Of a stretch of DNA of 18,371 nucleotides, positions 15,771 through 18,371 are shown piece after piece. How positions within the stretch are numbered: the stretch's first letter is position 1; every line of letters starts with the position of its first letter. The notes below the pieces were generated by a model. It worked only from the letters and a program-made list of their open reading frames with translations, was not told the DNA's origin and did no database searches. The stretch spans positions 1-18,371 of the forward strand of contig CAYWNA010000265.1 in NCBI GenBank assembly GCA_964459305.1, written 5' to 3'. The position numbers and the translations under genes were made by a program. Origin of the DNA: CAYWNA01 sp964459305. GTDB taxonomy: Bacteria > Planctomycetota > Planctomycetia > Pirellulales > Pirellulaceae.

Positions 15771-17225
15771 ATGCGACGATCGAGTGTGAGAATATGTCTT
15801 CTATTGTTGGGCATACTCTCTCCCGTGTTTTCGGCCGAAGCCGCCGCGGAGTCGGCCGCTCGGCCTAACATCGTGTTCTTTTTCATCGACGACATGGGTT
15901 GGACCGACGTCGGTTTCATGGGCAGCGAGTTCTACGAGACGCCGAACATCGACCGGCTGGCCGGCCAGGGGATGACGTTCACGAGCGCCTACGCCAACGG
16001 CCCCAACTGTGCACCGAGCCGCGCGAGCCTGATGAGCGGCCAGTACACGCCACGGCACGGCATTTTCACGGTCGGTGATTCGGCTCGCGGAAACGATCGC
16101 TTCCGCAAGCTGGTCCCCATCGCCAACAAGACGGTGCTGGATGAGGAGTTCGTCACCATTGCCGAGGCGCTGAAGGCGAATGATTATACCTCGGCCACAA
16201 TGGGCAAATGGCACCTGGGCAGGGACCCGACTACACAGGGCTTCGACGTCAATATCGCCGGGCGAGAATGGGGCAGTCCCAGTGGCGGCGGATATCATAG
16301 CCCGTACAAATACCCGAACGTCGTCAACAGCGAACCGGGCGAATACCTGACAGATCGCCTGGGTCAAGAGGCATGCTCGTTCATCGAGCAGAACAAGGAC
16401 AAGCCGTTTTTCCTCTATTTGACTCACTACGCCGTCCACACGCCTATCCAGGGAAAAAAGGAACTCGTCGAGAAATACAAAGCCAAGGAACCAACCGAGT
16501 ACCACAACAACGCCGCCTACGCGGCAATGATCGAAAGCGTGGACGATAGCGTGGGTGCCGTATTGGAAACGCTGGACCGGCTGGAACTCACAGAAGAAAC
16601 CGTTGTCGTGTTCTTTTCGGACAATGGCGGCCACGTGGGAGCGACATCGAACTATCCGCTGCGCGGAGCCAAAGGAATGTTGTACGAAGGCGGTATCCGC
16701 GAGCCGATGATTGTCAAATGGCCAGGCGTCACCGAGGCGGGCAGCACTTGCCAAGAACCCGTGATCGGCATCGACTTCTATCCCACGCTGCTGGAAATCA
16801 CCGGCACGCCAGAACCCGCTGGACATCAACTGGACGGCCTCAGCCTCGTGTCGCTCTTGAAAGACCCGAATGCAGAACTGGACCGCCAAGCCATCTTTTG
16901 GCATTTCCCGTGCTATCTGCAGGGCTCCGGCGGACGCGACCCCGATCTCCCGTTCCGGACCACGCCTGCCGGCGCGGTTCGCATGGGTGATTGGAAGCTG
17001 ATCGAGTACTTCGAAGACGGCGGATTGGAGCTGTTCAACCTGAAAGACGACATCAGCGAACAGCACAACCTGGCGGACGAACAGCCGGAGAAGGCAAAGG
17101 AGCTTCAGCACGTCATGTCAACGTGGCGAAAGCAGATAGCCGCGTCCGTACCAACAACGCCAAATCCAAAGCATGATCCCAGCTCGCAGTGGAAGCCGAA
17201 GCGGAAAGGCAGACGAAATAGGTAG
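15771..17225 (+). CDS. Exported sulfatase, S1 (arylsulfatase-type) family
   Basis: Predicted 484-residue exported enzyme hydrolysing sulfate esters, probably of polysaccharides. The start is ATG 15771 with GGAG seven bases upstream, then a signal peptide to about residue 25 (LLLLGILSPVFSAEA); the upstream GTG 15753 has no comparable site. D40-D41 (FFIDDMGW) begin the metal site. C80 in NCAPSRASLMSG is the formylglycine cysteine. K146 and H148 lie in GKWHLG, H223 in HYAVHTP, D284-N285 in FFSDNGGH, and K301 in RGAKGMLYEGGIREP. The tail ends in a basic stretch (WKPKRKGRRNR). All core residues are intact. It differs clearly from the first sulfatase (CAPSR instead of CSPSR, different loops), so the two probably act on different linkages. 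Divergent to the esterase. Confidence 0.95.
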   Translation: MRRSSVRICLLLLGILSPVFSAEAAAESAARPNIVFFFIDDMGWTDVGFMGSEFYETPNIDRLAGQGMTFTSAYANGPNCAPSRASLMSGQYTPRHGIFTVGDSARGNDRFRKLVPIANKTVLDEEFVTIAEALKANDYTSATMGKWHLGRDPTTQGFDVNIAGREWGSPSGGGYHSPYKYPNVVNSEPGEYLTDRLGQEACSFIEQNKDKPFFLYLTHYAVHTPIQGKKELVEKYKAKEPTEYHNNAAYAAMIESVDDSVGAVLETLDRLELTEETVVVFFSDNGGHVGATSNYPLRGAKGMLYEGGIREPMIVKWPGVTEAGSTCQEPVIGIDFYPTLLEITGTPEPAGHQLDGLSLVSLLKDPNAELDRQAIFWHFPCYLQGSGGRDPDLPFRTTPAGAVRMGDWKLIEYFEDGGLELFNLKDDISEQHNLADEQPEKAKELQHVMSTWRKQIAASVPTTPNPKHDPSSQWKPKRKGRRNR

Positions 17226-17264
17226 TCCACTGAGGATCGTTCGAGAAATAAATGTCGCAAGACA

Positions 17265-17283
17265 GGTAGGCTTCCAGCCTATC
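17265..17283. repeat. Short REP-like hairpin
   Basis: TAGGCT (17267-17272) and AGCCTA (17276-17281) form a perfect six-base stem around TCC, extended by a wobble and one more pair. It sits in the 167-base space between the convergent sulfatase and HAD genes, without a T-run. Similar GGCTTCCAGCC hairpins are frequent in planctomycete intergenic DNA, from memory. Confidence 0.35.
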
Positions 17284-17392
17284 CCACGGCATATTCTCAT
17301 CTGCCGCTCGCCTTAAAGAGATGCCAGGCCCCTCAAGGGTTCGCCCCGACACCGCGTCCTCCTTCGGTTTCGCCAGTGGGATGTCGAATCCG

Positions 17393-18073
17393 TTAACAAC
17401 GATCGAGCAAGTCCAGCAATTCCATGGGGTGACTGATCACGGCTTCGGCTCCGTTCTCCTGCAGCTCGTCGCGTGAACGGAATCCCCAGAGGGCTCCCAC
17501 TGCGTATGCGCCGACACCAAGTGCCGTCTTCATGTCAGTCGCCGAATCTCCCAGATAGGCGGCTTGTTCCGGCCGGACATCGAGAGCGTCGAGGATCTCG
17601 TTTGCTCCGGCCGGATCCGGTTTGCGCGGGACGCCGTCGCGATGGCCGAGGACCATCTGAAACGGATACTGCGGCAGGTACTCGTCGACACATCGTTTGG
17701 TGAAAAGGTCCGGCTTGTTGGAAAGGACAGCCATTCTCGTACCCCGCGCGGTCAGGGCGTCCAACAAATCGGGGATTCCGTCGTAGGGACGTGTGCGGAC
17801 GTTCCATTGCCGGCCGTATGCCTCACGAAAGCCCTCCGCGCATCGATCGATGGCTGCCTCAGTCCGCGATTCGGCAGGCAGGGCGCGCCGGAAGAGCATC
17901 CTCAGACCTTCACCGACAAAGAGGCGGTACGACGCGATTTCGTGCGTGGGAAAACCGAGCCCTTCGAGGGCGTCGTTCGCCGAGTGGGCAATGTCCGCCA
18001 GTGTATCGAGAAGCGTGCCGTCCAGGTCAAACAGGACAGCGGAGAAACGCCCAATATTTCCGTCATTTGCCAT
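17393..18073 (-). CDS. HAD-family phosphatase, phosphoglycolate phosphatase-like
   Basis: Predicted 226-residue cytoplasmic phosphatase of HAD subfamily IA. Motif I is FDLDGTLLDT, with nucleophile D16 and acid D18. An alpha-helical cap spans about residues 20-95. Motif II is VLSNK (S118), motif III uses K151 in RKPDP, and motif IV is YLGDSATD (D176, D180). The length and the GDSATDMKTALGVGAYAVGALWGF block match Gph-type enzymes that remove phosphate from 2-phosphoglycolate, but HAD substrates are often broader, so a specific name is not given. Start: ATG 18073 has CAGGA upstream; the TTG at 18094 is less likely. It is convergent with the sulfatase and 86 bases behind the DUF1080 gene on the same strand. 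Probably housekeeping rather than part of the sulfatase cluster. Confidence 0.88.
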   Translation of the reverse strand: MANDGNIGRFSAVLFDLDGTLLDTLADIAHSANDALEGLGFPTHEIASYRLFVGEGLRMLFRRALPAESRTEAAIDRCAEGFREAYGRQWNVRTRPYDGIPDLLDALTARGTRMAVLSNKPDLFTKRCVDEYLPQYPFQMVLGHRDGVPRKPDPAGANEILDALDVRPEQAAYLGDSATDMKTALGVGAYAVGALWGFRSRDELQENGAEAVISHPMELLDLLDRC

Positions 18074-18159
18074 AGAGTGTCGTCCTGAGATCAAAGAGCC
18101 AACGCATCGACCGGATGAAGACTACGAACCAACTCACGCGCCGGCTATGAACAATGCTC

Positions 18160-18371
18160 CTATTTTCCCGCAGGCTTTTTCTTCTTTCCCTTCGCCCGGC
18201 GTTTTTGGATTCTGTCGAGCACTTCTTGCTCGTATTTCAATGCCGCATCGGGAATGACCTCGGGTTCCACTGGTGTACGGTCCAGCGCATCCTCCTCGCC
18301 CAATTCTCGTAACTTGAATCCTCGATACCACACGGGATCGCCATGATCCTGGAGAAACAAGTGCCGGCCGC
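18160..18371 (-). CDS. DUF1080 (3-keto-disaccharide hydrolase) protein, C-terminal fragment running off right edge
   Basis: The visible 70 codons contain GRHLFLQDHGDPVWYRGFKLRELG, the conserved last strands of the DUF1080 (LamG-like) domain. This domain is common in planctomycete exported proteins and is linked to 3-keto-sugar hydrolysis in characterised members. A charged helical tail follows (DAALKYEQEVLDRIQ, then KRRAKGKKKKPAGK), ending with TAG at 18160-18162. The N-terminus, signal peptide and any catalytic residues lie outside the window. It shares strand with the HAD gene 86 bases further on. The domain call is confident from the QDHG-VWYR-REL pattern; whether other domains precede it is unknown. 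Confidence 0.85.
   Translation of the reverse strand, partial: GRHLFLQDHGDPVWYRGFKLRELGEEDALDRTPVEPEVIPDAALKYEQEVLDRIQKRRAKGKKKKPAGK

Noticed and set aside
15801..17111. Minus-strand open frame of 436 codons
   Set aside because: It is antisense to the sulfatase, which has all catalytic motifs; GC-rich codon use leaves the opposite frame open.
1..18371. CRISPR array, tandem repeats, integrase or transposase gene
   Set aside because: No regularly spaced direct repeats and no recombinase motifs were seen on either strand.

Overview
The window looks like a fragment of a planctomycete genome (Planctomycetota, probably of the Pirellulales type), most likely from a metagenome assembly because it holds a 100-base run of N. 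The assignment rests on gene content: two S1-type sulfatases, a DUF1501 protein, a DUF1080 (3-keto-disaccharide hydrolase) protein, a very large exported PQQ-type double propeller, exported esterase-like hydrolases and an FSLRxLF-type membrane anchor. No ribosomal, tRNA or rRNA gene was found, so the assignment is an inference from protein families.

Layout, left to right. Positions 1-603 (minus) hold only the C-terminal part of a DUF1501 protein, cut by an in-frame stop just behind the next gene. Positions 629-4627 (minus) hold the exported propeller protein, with a methyltransferase-like Rossmann segment between its two propellers. Positions 4734-6167 (minus) hold a DUF234-type ATPase with a nuclease-like C-terminus and its own promoter. 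Positions 6292-10069 (minus) form a likely catabolic cluster: sulfatase, alpha/beta hydrolase (interrupted by the gap), and an exported TIM-barrel glycosidase-like protein. Positions 10602-12430 (plus) hold a frameshifted, chimeric gene remnant followed by an intact polytopic membrane protein; both start with the same duplicated 84-bp anchor cassette. Positions 12521-13606 (minus) hold a UroD-superfamily protein. Positions 13607-14467 carry no convincing gene but do carry a strong orphan minus-strand terminator and a 68-bp inverted repeat. Positions 14468-17225 hold a divergent pair, an exported esterase (minus) and a second sulfatase (plus), separated by a 128-bp MITE- or REPIN-like element flanked by a 5-bp direct repeat. 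Positions 17393-18371 (minus) hold a HAD phosphatase and the C-terminal end of a DUF1080 protein.

How the genes may work together: sulfatases, esterase-like hydrolases, a glycosidase-like barrel and a DUF1080 protein all fit exported breakdown of sulfated and probably esterified polysaccharides. Each sulfatase has an alpha/beta hydrolase next to it. The formylglycine-generating enzyme that both sulfatases need is not in the window, nor is any transporter. I did not find a clear new multi-gene defence or biosynthetic system. The most notable signals are the small mobile-looking element at 15474-15601, the chimeric anchor-cassette gene at 10602-11112, the hydrolase that appears to lack its catalytic histidine, and the orphan terminator in the long gene-free region.
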